A stretch of DNA of 41,615 nt from Planctomycetota bacterium (lineage in GTDB: Bacteria; Planctomycetota; UBA1135; GCA-002686595): contig PKCK01000103.1 in assembly GCA_002862085.1 (NCBI GenBank), positions 1 to 41,615 on the forward strand, read 5' to 3'. Shown here one piece after another: positions 8,178 to 18,414 of this stretch. The position numbers were made by a program, and so were the translations under genes. Position 1 is the stretch's first letter; each line of letters opens with the position of its first letter. The notes under the pieces are model-generated. The model was not told where the DNA came from and searched no databases. It was given only the letters and a program-made list of their open reading frames with translations.

Positions 8178-10466
8178 CTAGCGGGGAGGCAACACGGGCT
8201 CGAGCCTCTCGAGGTCCCTGGGCGGCAGGGGGGCGGGCGGAGGCCAGTCGACCCCGTAGAACCGATCTCGCAGGGGATGCCTCCCGCGACCGGCTGCCCC
8301 GCGCAGCTCGTCGGCGAAGTCCTCCGCCGCCACGTCGCGGCGGGCCCTCCGGAGGCCCTCTGCAGCCAGCTCGGCTGCGCGCGCGAGGGCCGTACTCGAA
8401 CCGAGCGCCCGGCGTGTCCGCCCGTCCATCAGCGCCTCCACGAGGGCGCTCTCCAGCGTCGAGAGGGCCTCCCGACCGTGACGTGGGTCCCCCACGAGCG
8501 AGGCGAGGGCGAGCCAGGCCTCCTCCACCGCGATCGGATCTGGTTCCTCTCGACCGTCCTGCAGGGCCGCCTTCGCCCCCTCCAGGGCGCGAGCGCGGGC
8601 ACCGGGGTCCGCCAGGCCCGCCGCGAGGACCGCGGCCTCGAACGTCCGCCGTTCCCGGGGTGCGAGGGCAGGCCCGAGGCGCATGCAGAGCTCACCCAGC
8701 GCCCGCGGTACGTCCCCGCGGGCCTCCCACGCGGCGCGGCGCAGCGGATCGACGCGCGAGCGTGACGCTCGGCGTCCGGCGCGGCCGGCGGTGGCCTTGG
8801 CAGCGGCCAGGGCCCAGGGCACGGACGAGGCGTCCTCGCCCTCGACGAGGGAAGCCCAGATGAGGAGCTCCGCCAGGTGCTGGTCGTTCGACGAGAGGGC
8901 CCCCACGAAGGCCGCGTCCCGCGGCCGTGCCCCGGCCAGACCGAGCTCGAGCCCGATGCCGAAGGCCCCGCCGATCGCCTCCTGGAAGAGCGAGGCGACG
9001 TCGTCGAGGATCACCTCCGCTCCGGGCTCCGCGGTCACGAGCAGCGTGCGGAGAGCCTGACGACGGGAGCGAGCGTCGACCTCTCCCGTGAGTGCCTGTC
9101 GCGCCGCCCGCGCCGCGCGCTCGCTCTCGAGCCCGAGCCCCTCGAGGGCCGCGAGACGGATCCAGCGTCCCGCGGGGGGCGCCGACTCGAAACCATCGAG
9201 GAAGACGTCGATCAGCGAGCGGCCGCCGGCGTCGGCCGTGACCGCGACGGGCGCGATCCGCGCGAGGCCGACAGCGAAGCGCTGCGCGCGCTCGTCCAGC
9301 GCGCGGCTGGCCTCCTGGAGAGCCTCCTCCGCCTCGGCGACGGCCGCCTCGCCGAGCGCCGTCTCCCGCGCAGCTCGCAGTCGAACGACCTCGGCGGCTT
9401 CCTCGTCCACGATGCCGAGGATCCGGGAGAGCACGTCGGGGCGCTGGAGGCACGGTGCGACGCGGTCACGCGCCGCGGCGGCCAGCAGCCCCTCCAGCGA
9501 CGGGACGTCGCCGCGCTCGAGCCAGCGCAGCTCGAGCCACTGGATCGCGGCGGGCCAGTCGAGCGACGCGAGAGCCATGGCCGCCGCGCGCTGCCTCACG
9601 GCGTCGCCGTCCCGGACGAGGTCGCGGCACCAGCGCACGATCTCGTCGCTCGCGCGCGCGCGCAGGTCCACCCCCACCGGCGCCAGCTCCGTGGTCCCGG
9701 CGGGGACCACGTGGACGAAGGGACGCGCGACCGCGCCCTCGTCGTCCTCGGCGCCGATGGCGGGTCCGTCGCCCGGTCTCTTCTCACCCGGGTAGCGGTA
9801 CCCCTGCACCTGGTAGGCCACACCGTGGAGGCGGCACAGGCTCTCCAGCACCTCGGCCCACGAGCCCTGCAGTCGCGCCGAATCGAGCACCGGCACGGGC
9901 CGCCGCACGACCCTGGTCACGACCCGTGGATCGAGGACGATCGGAGCCGGACCACCTCCCCAGCGATCGAGGCGGTCGAAGACCGCCACGCCCCCCCCGG
10001 CCACCGGATCCAGAGCGAGCTGGAGGGAGGAGCCGTCGATCCAGGCGTCGGGCAGGGGGACCTCCTGCCTCGTGGGGTCGAGGACCGCCACCTCGGGCTC
10101 GTCGAAGGCGCTGGAGCTCCAGCGCGCGAGGTGCGCCTCGATGGCCTCCCTCCCGACCCGCGCAGCGGGCCCCTGCCCCGAGGCGGCGAGGTCCGCCGCG
10201 AGCCCGAGGAGGCGAGGCTCGCGCCCGAGGACCCGCGCCACGCGACGCTGCGCCTCGGTCGGCGCTCCCTCCAGAGCCGCGTCGAGCACGGCGGCCTCAC
10301 CGACGCCCGTGAGCGCTCGTGAGAGGTCGCGCTGGGCGAGGCGTCGGGCCACGGGGTCCGGCCCTGCGAGCCGCTCGACGATCGGCCCGAGGTCTTCGCC
10401 CGGCCCGGGAGGGGCCTTCGGCGCGAGGCCGAGGGCGAGCGTTCCGAGAGCCGCGGCGAGGAGCAT
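8178..10466 (-). CDS. Large exported alpha-helical (HEAT-like) protein of unknown function
   Basis: A 762-residue protein with a hydrophobic N-terminus (MLLAAALGTLALGL) that looks like a signal peptide. I recognise no catalytic motif. Most of the chain is alanine, leucine, arginine and glutamate-rich helix pairs resembling HEAT or Armadillo-like repeats (for example around 20-120 and 290-740). A beta-rich segment interrupts it at about 125-275 and includes VPLPDAWIDGSSLQLAL and RPVPVLDSARLQGSWAEVLE; the latter resembles a secretin/STN-like short domain (inference). The C-terminus is proline-rich. Proteins of this style are frequent in Planctomycetota and are usually periplasmic scaffolds. GGGAGG directly abuts ATG 10466, too close for a normal Shine-Dalgarno site. 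It is divergent from the carboxylase operon across 104 bases and may be cotranscribed with the downstream kinase. Confidence 0.75.
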   Translation of the reverse strand: MLLAAALGTLALGLAPKAPPGPGEDLGPIVERLAGPDPVARRLAQRDLSRALTGVGEAAVLDAALEGAPTEAQRRVARVLGREPRLLGLAADLAASGQGPAARVGREAIEAHLARWSSSAFDEPEVAVLDPTRQEVPLPDAWIDGSSLQLALDPVAGGGVAVFDRLDRWGGGPAPIVLDPRVVTRVVRRPVPVLDSARLQGSWAEVLESLCRLHGVAYQVQGYRYPGEKRPGDGPAIGAEDDEGAVARPFVHVVPAGTTELAPVGVDLRARASDEIVRWCRDLVRDGDAVRQRAAAMALASLDWPAAIQWLELRWLERGDVPSLEGLLAAAARDRVAPCLQRPDVLSRILGIVDEEAAEVVRLRAARETALGEAAVAEAEEALQEASRALDERAQRFAVGLARIAPVAVTADAGGRSLIDVFLDGFESAPPAGRWIRLAALEGLGLESERAARAARQALTGEVDARSRRQALRTLLVTAEPGAEVILDDVASLFQEAIGGAFGIGLELGLAGARPRDAAFVGALSSNDQHLAELLIWASLVEGEDASSVPWALAAAKATAGRAGRRASRSRVDPLRRAAWEARGDVPRALGELCMRLGPALAPRERRTFEAAVLAAGLADPGARARALEGAKAALQDGREEPDPIAVEEAWLALASLVGDPRHGREALSTLESALVEALMDGRTRRALGSSTALARAAELAAEGLRRARRDVAAEDFADELRGAAGRGRHPLRDRFYGVDWPPPAPLPPRDLERLEPVLPPR

Positions 10467-10557
10467 CCTCCCATCATCGCCCCGCGGAGGCTCGCTGTCA
10501 CGGCCGCCCCTGGAGGTCCCCGCCAGGCGCGCGCTCCAGACCTCACCGGCCTCCTGC

Positions 10558-10563
10558 TAACCT
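10558..10563 (+). promoter_or_regulatory. Putative -10 element TAACCT, 7 nt before accC
   Basis: TAACCT lies seven bases before ATG 10571 in the 104-base divergent intergenic region. The identical hexamer precedes yceH. No Shine-Dalgarno sequence is present, so a leaderless or very short-leader transcript is suggested. Confidence 0.45.
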
Positions 10564-10570
10564 CCCGACC

Positions 10571-11935
10571 ATGTTCAGGAAGCTCCTCGTCGCCAACCGC
10601 GGAGAAGTCGCCGTCCGCATCGCCCGCGCCGCGAAGGACGCGGGGATCTCCCCGGTCGGCATCGTGTCCACCTCCGATCGCGGCGCCGGCTGGACCGAGG
10701 TCTTCGACGAGGTCGTCTGCGTCGGCGGGCCGAGCCCGAAGGAGAGCTACCTGCGGCCCGAGGCCATCGTCCAGGCGGCGCGCCAGACCGGCTGCGCCGC
10801 GGTGCACCCGGGATGGGGCTTCCTCGCCGAGAACGCGCGCTTCGCCGCGCTCTGCGAGCAGCACGGCCTGACCTTCGTCGGGCCGAGCGCGGGGACGATG
10901 GAGATGATGGGCCTGAAGTGGCCGGCCAAGGTCGCCATGCGTCGCGCGGGGCTCGACCTCACGCCCGGCTCGGACGGTCTCCTGGAGACGGTGGACGAGG
11001 CCCTCGCCGCGGCCGAGGCGACCGGCTATCCGGTCATCATCAAGGCCGACGCAGGCGGCGGCGGGCGCGGCATGCGAATCTGCCAGGACGCGGAGCAGGT
11101 GCGCGAGGCGTTCCCGTCGGCCCGCGCCGAGGCCATCGGCGCCTTCGGCAACGGCGCGCTCTTCCTGGAGAAGTACGTCACCGGTGGACGGCACATCGAG
11201 GTCCAGGTGATCGGCGACGGCGCGGGCGGCGCCGTGCACCTCTACGAGCGTGAGTGCTCGATCCAGCGCAACCACCAGAAGCTGATCGAGGAGAGCCCCT
11301 CCCCCGCGCTCTCCGCCGAGGAGCGCGAGGCGCTCGGCGCGCGCGCCGCCAGGGCCGCGGCCGCCATCGACTACGCGGGCGCCGGGACGGTGGAGTTCCT
11401 CATGCCACCGGTCGAGGACGGAGCCGCCCGCCGCCTCAACTTCATGGAGATGAACACCCGCCTCCAGGTGGAGCACCCGGTCACCGAGATGGTCACGGGC
11501 GTGGACGTCGTGCGCGAGCAGCTGCGCGTCGCCGCCGGGGGCGCGCTCGGTTTCACCCAGGACGGCGTGTCGCTCGAAGGGCACTCGATCGAGTGCCGGA
11601 TCAACGCCGAGGACCCCGGCGACGGTTTCCGCCCGACGCCGGGCACCCTCACCGCCTTCGACATCCCCACGGACGAAGGGCCCGGCCGCGTCCGCATCGA
11701 CACCCACGTCGCCGCTGGCGAGACGATCCCCCCTTACTACGACTCGCTCATCGCCAAGGTCATCGTCCACGCGCGCACGCGCGACGAGGCGATCGACACG
11801 ATGATCGCGGCGCTCTCCGCCGCGACGATCGACGGCGTCTCCACGACGATCCCGCTGCACCTCGCGGTGCTCGACTCGCCGGAGTTCCGGAGCGGCGAGT
11901 ACGACACCCTCAGCATCCCCGGCTGGAGCGCTTGA
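10571..11935 (+). CDS. accC: Acyl-CoA carboxylase, biotin carboxylase subunit
   Basis: ATP-grasp enzyme that carboxylates biotin on the carrier protein using bicarbonate and ATP. The 454 residues are the normal AccC length. Motifs in order: the N-terminal LLVANRGEVAVRIARA, HPGWGFLAEN (79-88), lysine 158 in IIKADA, the glycine-rich ATP loop GGGGRGM (162-168), ERECSIQRNHQKLIEE and EMNTRLQVEHPVTE. All residues expected for activity appear present. The start is ATG 10571; upstream in-frame starts reach back into the divergent gene and are rejected, and TAACCT seven bases upstream supports this choice. The carboxyltransferase gene begins three bases after this stop and the biotin carrier overlaps that gene, so the three form one operon. 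This subunit therefore probably serves the adjacent carboxylase rather than, or as well as, malonyl-CoA synthesis. Confidence 0.95.
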   Translation: MFRKLLVANRGEVAVRIARAAKDAGISPVGIVSTSDRGAGWTEVFDEVVCVGGPSPKESYLRPEAIVQAARQTGCAAVHPGWGFLAENARFAALCEQHGLTFVGPSAGTMEMMGLKWPAKVAMRRAGLDLTPGSDGLLETVDEALAAAEATGYPVIIKADAGGGGRGMRICQDAEQVREAFPSARAEAIGAFGNGALFLEKYVTGGRHIEVQVIGDGAGGAVHLYERECSIQRNHQKLIEESPSPALSAEEREALGARAARAAAAIDYAGAGTVEFLMPPVEDGAARRLNFMEMNTRLQVEHPVTEMVTGVDVVREQLRVAAGGALGFTQDGVSLEGHSIECRINAEDPGDGFRPTPGTLTAFDIPTDEGPGRVRIDTHVAAGETIPPYYDSLIAKVIVHARTRDEAIDTMIAALSAATIDGVSTTIPLHLAVLDSPEFRSGEYDTLSIPGWSA

Positions 11936-11938
11936 CCC

Positions 11939-13662
<1,724 letters not shown>

Positions 13663-13666
<4 letters not shown>

Positions 13667-14253
13667 CCCGTTCCCACCGAACCCTGCAGCTGAGAGCGGA
13701 GCCCACAGACGAGGGACACATCCGCCTGCTCTCCCCCGAGGTCGGTGGCTTCACGGGAGCGCTCCCCGAGGGCGCGACCCTCAGCCCTGGCATGATCGCG
13801 GGCTCGCTCCAGATCCTGGGTCGGTCCGTGGACCTCGTGGTTCCCGCTGGCGCCGGCGGAGCGGTCGTGGGTGCCGCGCCGAGGGCCCGCGTCGCCCCGG
13901 TCGGCTTCGGCGACGAGCTCTACCGCCTCGACCCGGAGGGCGCCCCCGCCGCCGCGGCGCTGACCGCGAGCGGCGGTCCGGAGCTGGAGGGCGACGCGAT
14001 GGCCGTGACCGCCTCCCAGTCCGGTCGCGTGTGGCACTCGCCCTCGCCCGGAGAGCCCGCCTTCGCGAAGGCCGGCGACGTGCTCGAGGACGGTTCCCCG
14101 ATCTGCCTGATCGAGGTCATGAAGACCTTCTCGACGGTTCCGTACCGCGCGGAGGGCGGCCTGCCGGCGCGGGCCCGGGTCGTGCGCTGGCTGGCCGCGG
14201 ACGGTGACGACGTCGAGCCGGGCGGCGGCATCCTGGTCGTCGAGCCCGCATGA
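13663..14253 (+). CDS. Biotin carboxyl carrier protein of the acyl-CoA carboxylase
   Basis: A 196-residue carrier for the neighbouring carboxylase. The C-terminal biotinyl domain spans about residues 113-195. Biotin would attach to K154 in the motif EVMKTF, with the usual upstream hydrophobic strand [11 protein letters not shown] and downstream [15 protein letters not shown]. The first 100 residues, with an [20 protein letters not shown] start, are not a typical BCCP linker. They may form a barrel-like or barrel-sandwich domain that docks onto the carboxyltransferase (inference). The gene begins with ATG overlapping the carboxyltransferase stop (ATGA). It has a real Shine-Dalgarno sequence, GGAGG seven bases upstream, unlike the operon's first gene. 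Its stop overlaps the next start by the same ATGA arrangement, which indicates translational coupling. Confidence 0.93.
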
Positions 14254-15224
14254 GACGAGCCGAGCGACCGCTTCGGACCCGAAAGCGCGGCCGCGCCCGC
14301 TGGGCTGCCGCCGTGAGCTCGATCGGGATCGCGAGCCTGCTCGTCCTGTTCGCCTGCGGCGCGCCCTCCACGGAGACCGCTCCGCCGTCGCGCACTCCGC
14401 TCGCCGAGGTGATGGATCGCGCGCGTGAGAGCGGCGCGCTCTTCGTCGCCGCTCACCGCGGCGGCCCGAAGGCCGGCTATCCCGAGAACGCTCTCCAGAC
14501 GCTCCAGCACGGCTTCGCCGCGGGCGTTCGGGTCTTCGAGGTCGACGTCGCGGAGAGCCCGGACGGCGTACTCTACCTCATGCACGACCGCTCACTGCGC
14601 CGCACGGGAGGCCACGACGGTGAGGTCGCGGACACCGCCTGGGACGTCGTCTCGGCCCTCGATCTGCGGGACACGGACGGCGCTCGGACCGGCTTCCGCC
14701 CGCCCCGTCTCTCCGCGGCGCTCGACTGGGCCGTCGGAGCAGGCGCGCTGCTCGAGCTCGATCGCAAGCCCACGACCTCCTTCGCGAGCATCATCGCGGA
14801 GGTGCGCGCAGCGGGAGCCGAGGAGCAGGTGCTGCTCATCACGTACAGGGACGAGGAGGCGGCGGAGGTCGCGAGGCTCGCACCTGAGCTGATGATGACC
14901 GCCAGCGTATGGGACGACGCCCAGCGCGCCCGGCTCGAAGGGGCCGGCGTGGACATGACGCGGGTGGTCGCGTGGATGGGCACCCGCGCGCCCGACGTGG
15001 CGCGCATCGCGGAGCTGGGCGCCGACGGGATCGAGACCGCGTTCGGCACCCTCGGCCGCCCTGGCCGGCGGCTCGACGACGCTTACATCGAGGACGGCGA
15101 CGCGTCGGAGTACCAGGCCCTCGTCGACGCGGGCCTGACCCTCCTCGCGACCGATCGCCCCTACTTCGTCGTGGAGCAGCTGACCGCCGATGACCGGGCG
15201 CTGGAGCTCCTGGAAGCGCGCTGA
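14250..15224 (+). CDS. Glycerophosphodiester phosphodiesterase (GDPD) family lipoprotein
   Basis: Exported hydrolase expected to cut glycerophosphodiesters to glycerol-3-phosphate and an alcohol. The 324-residue product has a basic N-terminus, a hydrophobic core and a lipobox-like LLVLFAC (C36). The catalytic TIM barrel follows: AHRGG (H69, R70), PENALQT, the metal ligands E97 and D99 in VFEVDVAESPDG, then H112 and D113 in MHDRSL, and LELDRKPTT. These are the diagnostic residues of the family. The final conserved LLATDRPYFV appears near the C-terminus. The ATG overlaps the stop of the biotin carrier (ATGA), so it is translationally coupled to the carboxylase operon although no metabolic link is obvious. 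A long N-terminal arginine-rich stretch precedes the signal; ATG codons further in are not better placed. Confidence 0.9.
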   Translation: MRRAERPLRTRKRGRARWAAAVSSIGIASLLVLFACGAPSTETAPPSRTPLAEVMDRARESGALFVAAHRGGPKAGYPENALQTLQHGFAAGVRVFEVDVAESPDGVLYLMHDRSLRRTGGHDGEVADTAWDVVSALDLRDTDGARTGFRPPRLSAALDWAVGAGALLELDRKPTTSFASIIAEVRAAGAEEQVLLITYRDEEAAEVARLAPELMMTASVWDDAQRARLEGAGVDMTRVVAWMGTRAPDVARIAELGADGIETAFGTLGRPGRRLDDAYIEDGDASEYQALVDAGLTLLATDRPYFVVEQLTADDRALELLEAR

Positions 15225-15307
15225 GGGTCCCGCAGGGGCCCCCTTCGAACCGGAGCCGCGCTCGACGGCGCAGACCTCCCGCACCAGCTCGCCGGAGCCG
15301 GTACTTT

Positions 15308-15332
15308 TTGTGGGGCCGCTGCTGCCCCACAA
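15308..15332. other. Stem-loop in the gap before the gene at 15428, next to a T-run
   Basis: TTGTGGGGC at 15308-15316 pairs exactly with GCCCCACAA at 15324-15332 around a seven-base loop. A run of five T (15305-15309) lies on the 5' side of the plus strand, the wrong side for a classical terminator in either direction. It lies between the carboxylase/GDPD operon and the next unit, and could be an operator or a non-canonical terminator. Confidence 0.45.
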
Positions 15333-15427
15333 CAGGACGGGCGACCCCGGAAGATCCGGGACCGCCGCTCGTCCACGACCTCGCCGCAGGGGTCGCATCG
15401 CACCCGCACCAGGCCGTACCTCGCGCC

Positions 15428-16903
15428 ATGAATCGTGCTCTTCCGCTCATCCTCCTCGCCGCCCTCGCCGCGGGTGGCCTCGGCTTCTTCGCTCTGAGCC
15501 AGGGCCAGAGCCCGCCCGGCCACACGCCGTCCGAACCCGCCCGGCCGGCGCGTGATCGATCCGTGTCGACGCGGCCCGCGACCAGCGTCTCCGAGGCAGC
15601 TCCTGACCTGGCGAAGCCCGTCCGGACCGTTCGCAAGCCGAGGCCGCGAACCAACGGCGCCGCGAAGTGGCTGGAGATCGTGCCGATGAACGAGAAAGGC
15701 CAGCAGGTCGCCGAGGCCTCGGTCGTGGCCGAGAAGGACGGCGAGCGCCTCGAGGGCACCGGCCGTATTCGCTGGGAGGGTCTCGATGCGGGCGAGTGGA
15801 CCATCACCGTGAGCGCGACCGGTCTGCCGACATGGGAGCGAAAGCTCGTCCTCGGCAACGCGGAGAGGCGGCGCGAGGCCGCGCGCCTGTCCGAGCGACT
15901 GCGGATCGAGGGCCAGATCATCGACGTCTACGGAGAGCCCCTCGCGAAACAGCAGATCTACCTCCTCCCCCGCGGCAAGTCGCATCCGACGCGCGAGGAG
16001 ATCGAGACGCGGCGGAACGAGCTCAACCAGCCGGAGACCGGCCCGACGAACGGCGCCATCGCGGCGACCACCCTCGCCAACGGCCGCTTCCGCGCGACGC
16101 TCCCCTCGGCGGGCGAGTGGCGCGTCTCCGTGGGACTCCCCGGCGACGCCCACTGGACGCAGAGAAAGACCGTGGAGCTGACGGTCGGCGGCCCCGACCG
16201 GTTGGTCGCGGTGGTGCCTGCCAAGGCGCGCCTGATCTTCAAGAGCGACCCGGAGCTCGCCGCAGAGCTGCGCCCCGGCCAGGTGAGCGCCTACGCCTTC
16301 GACGCGCAGCTCGCCGCTCGTTTGAGTCAGCAGCGCGCCGAGCACGAGCGCGTCAAACGCGCCATGGTCGACATGAAGAACGAGCGCCGGCGCCTCGGAC
16401 AGATGGCCAAGGATGAACTCAGAGCGAGCGGCGGGAAGCTCTCCCAGGGTGCCCTGCTCGACAAGTCGAGCGACGGCCGCGCCGTTCGTAGCCAGAAGGA
16501 GCTGAACCAGATCGCCTACGAGAAGGGGATGGCTTCGCTCGAGGCCGAGGCCAACGGGCTCGCCCCCAGCGGAACAGGACGGGCGCCCCTCTTCGGCGAG
16601 GGCTGGCGCCCGGTCGGGAGCTCGCGTTTCAGCCCTGAAGGCGAGGCGGCCATGCGGAATCTGCCCACCGGCGCCGAGATCCAGTTCCTCTTCACACGCG
16701 GCCGCGAGCGCATCACGACCAGCGTAGGCGCGCGCCTGAAGGCCGCGACCCGGAGCATCGCGACCTTCGAGCTACCCCGCGACGTCAGCGACGATCAGAA
16801 GATCCGGATGCGCCGCGGCGAAGCGCGGGTCACGGTCGGCGCGGACGAGGTCGCCGACGCGGCGAGGCTCGAGACCGGCGTGACCTGGTCCGTCGACGGC
16901 TGA
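15428..16903 (+). CDS. Secreted or membrane-anchored protein with beta-sandwich segments and a helical insert
   Basis: A 491-residue extracytoplasmic protein of unknown function. A signal or anchor segment (MNRALPLILLAALAAGGLGF) is followed by a Pro/Arg-rich linker to about residue 75. Two carboxypeptidase-regulatory-like sandwich regions follow, with WEGLDAGEWTITVSATGLP near 118-136 and EGQIIDVYGEPLAKQQIYLL near 160-180. A charged helical stretch (about 300-380, with RLSQQRAEHERVKRAM and KNERRRLGQMAK) looks coiled-coil-like and splits the remaining beta segments. No catalytic motif is seen. The start is ATG 15428; the upstream in-frame start at 15308 sits on the stem-loop and would spoil the signal peptide. 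TACCTC lies just before the start but lacks the final T of the recurrent -10 pattern. It is followed six bases later by endonuclease III, so it probably heads that cluster. Confidence 0.75.
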   Translation: MNRALPLILLAALAAGGLGFFALSQGQSPPGHTPSEPARPARDRSVSTRPATSVSEAAPDLAKPVRTVRKPRPRTNGAAKWLEIVPMNEKGQQVAEASVVAEKDGERLEGTGRIRWEGLDAGEWTITVSATGLPTWERKLVLGNAERRREAARLSERLRIEGQIIDVYGEPLAKQQIYLLPRGKSHPTREEIETRRNELNQPETGPTNGAIAATTLANGRFRATLPSAGEWRVSVGLPGDAHWTQRKTVELTVGGPDRLVAVVPAKARLIFKSDPELAAELRPGQVSAYAFDAQLAARLSQQRAEHERVKRAMVDMKNERRRLGQMAKDELRASGGKLSQGALLDKSSDGRAVRSQKELNQIAYEKGMASLEAEANGLAPSGTGRAPLFGEGWRPVGSSRFSPEGEAAMRNLPTGAEIQFLFTRGRERITTSVGARLKAATRSIATFELPRDVSDDQKIRMRRGEARVTVGADEVADAARLETGVTWSVDG

Positions 16904-16909
16904 GCGTCG

Positions 16910-17593
16910 ATGCGCCGGCAGGAGAAGGCGGAGCGCATCCTCCGCCAGCTCGAGGAGCTCTATCCCGAGCCCCCCATCCCCCTCGACCACACGGACCCCT
17001 TCTCGCTGCTCGTGGCTGTCCTGCTGTCGGCGCAGACGACCGACGCGAGGGTCAACATCGTCACGCCGGCGCTCTTCGAGCGCGCGCCCAACCCGGCGGC
17101 CATGGCCGCGCTCTCCGTCGAGGAGATCCTGGGGTTCATCCGGACCTGCGGACTCGCGCCCACCAAGGCGAAGAACATCAAACGCCTCGCCGAGCTCCTG
17201 CTCGAGCGGCATGGCGGCGAGGTGCCCTCGAAGCTCGAGGAGCTGGAGGCGCTCCCTGGCGTCGGCCACAAGACGGCCAGCGTGGTCGTCGCCCAGTGCT
17301 TCGGCGAGCCCGCTTTCCCGGTCGACACGCACATCCACCGGCTGGCCGCGCGGTGGGGCCTGTCGAGGGGGACCACCGTGGAGCGGACCGAGGCCGACCT
17401 GAAGGCGGTCTTCCCGCGTGAGACCTGGTCGAAGGTCCACCTTCAGATCATCTTCTTCGGACGCGAGCACTGCCCTGCTCGCTTCCACGACCTCGAGCAG
17501 TGCCCCATCTGCGGATGGGCCGCCACCAAGAAGCGCGTCCTCGAAGAGCGGCGCCGCGACGCGGCCGCGCGCAAGCGGCCAGCCAAGTCCTGA
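16910..17593 (+). CDS. nth: Endonuclease III-like DNA glycosylase/AP lyase with incomplete Fe-S cysteine set
   Basis: Base-excision-repair glycosylase that removes oxidised pyrimidines and nicks the abasic site. The 227 residues include LLSAQTTDARVN, the helix-hairpin-helix LPGVGHKTASVV with its catalytic lysine, and the catalytic aspartate in PVDTHIHRLA. The C-terminal cluster motif is unusual. In E. coli Nth the four cysteines are spaced C-x6-C-x2-C-x5-C. Here the segment reads HCPARFHDLEQCPICGWA, giving C-x9-C-x2-C with no fourth cysteine; a histidine sits in the long gap. The cluster may therefore use a histidine, bind zinc, or be lost. It starts six bases after the preceding stop, and its own TGA shares a base with the next ATG, so it is part of a cotranscribed set. 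Confidence 0.92.
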   Translation: MRRQEKAERILRQLEELYPEPPIPLDHTDPFSLLVAVLLSAQTTDARVNIVTPALFERAPNPAAMAALSVEEILGFIRTCGLAPTKAKNIKRLAELLLERHGGEVPSKLEELEALPGVGHKTASVVVAQCFGEPAFPVDTHIHRLAARWGLSRGTTVERTEADLKAVFPRETWSKVHLQIIFFGREHCPARFHDLEQCPICGWAATKKRVLEERRRDAAARKRPAKS

Positions 17594-18414
17594 TGAGAAC
17601 GAACGACGACGGCGCGCCCGCGGAGGGCGAGCTGGATCCGTACCTCGAAGCCGCCCACGACGCCCTCGAGGCGGGACACCCCGAGCACGCTCTCGCCGAG
17701 GCCGCCGCGTCCCCCGACGCCGAGGGGCGCGCGCTCCTCGAGGTGCGAGCGCACCTGTTCCTCGGCCACCTCAAGGCTGCGGAGGGTGCTCTCGAGCGCG
17801 CAGCCACCCTCATCGGAGAGGAGGACCTCGACGTCCTGGAGCTGACCGGCGAGCTGGCCTTCTCCTCGTGGAACCTCGAGACGGCGCGGAGAGCGTTCAT
17901 GGTCGTCCTCGAGGACGGCGGCGAGGACGACTCGTTCCTGCTCGAACGGCTCGCGCTCCTCGCAGACCTCGAAGGCGAAGAGGCCGCCGCCGACGAGCTG
18001 ATGATGCGTGCCGTGGCGGCGGATCCGGAGAGGACATCCCTCGTGCAAGTCGCCGACGAGGTCTTCGACCGTCACGTCGAGGCCGCCCTCGGCTCCCTCG
18101 ATCCGCGCTTCCGGGCCGCCATGGAGAACACCCGGGTCGTCCGCGAGCCCGTTCCGTTCAAGGAGCTCGTGGATCCCTCTCGTCCGGGCGAGACGCCGCC
18201 CGACATCCTGGGTCTCTTCGCGGGCGCGACGATTCACGACACACCGACCGAGGCCGAGCTCCCCCCGACCATCTACCTGTTCAAACGCAACCTCGAGCGC
18301 ATGGCGCGAGACGAGGCGCACCTGGCCGAGGAGATCCGCATCACCCTGTTCCACGAGATCGGCCACCTCCTAGGATTGGACGAGGACGAGGTGGCGAGCA
18401 TGGGGCTCGCATGA
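17593..18414 (+). CDS. Zincin_1-family zinc metallopeptidase with helical N-terminal extension
   Basis: A 273-residue protein whose last 90 residues match the small Zincin_1 (PF06262-type) metallopeptidase family. It has PPTIYLFKRNLERMA, then ITLFHEIGHLLGLDEDE with zinc ligands in HEIGH (254-258) and the trailing aspartate/glutamate. Members of this family are usually about 100-130 residues. Here about 150 extra residues precede it, made of alanine- and leucine-rich helix pairs (20-160) that look like TPR or other alpha-solenoid repeats, probably for partner binding. No signal peptide is present, so it is cytoplasmic. The start is ATG 17593, overlapping the nth stop as TGATG; the earlier in-frame start at 17500 lies inside nth. 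Its end overlaps the frataxin start (ATGA). The family substrate is unknown. Confidence 0.85.
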   Translation: MRTNDDGAPAEGELDPYLEAAHDALEAGHPEHALAEAAASPDAEGRALLEVRAHLFLGHLKAAEGALERAATLIGEEDLDVLELTGELAFSSWNLETARRAFMVVLEDGGEDDSFLLERLALLADLEGEEAAADELMMRAVAADPERTSLVQVADEVFDRHVEAALGSLDPRFRAAMENTRVVREPVPFKELVDPSRPGETPPDILGLFAGATIHDTPTEAELPPTIYLFKRNLERMARDEAHLAEEIRITLFHEIGHLLGLDEDEVASMGLA

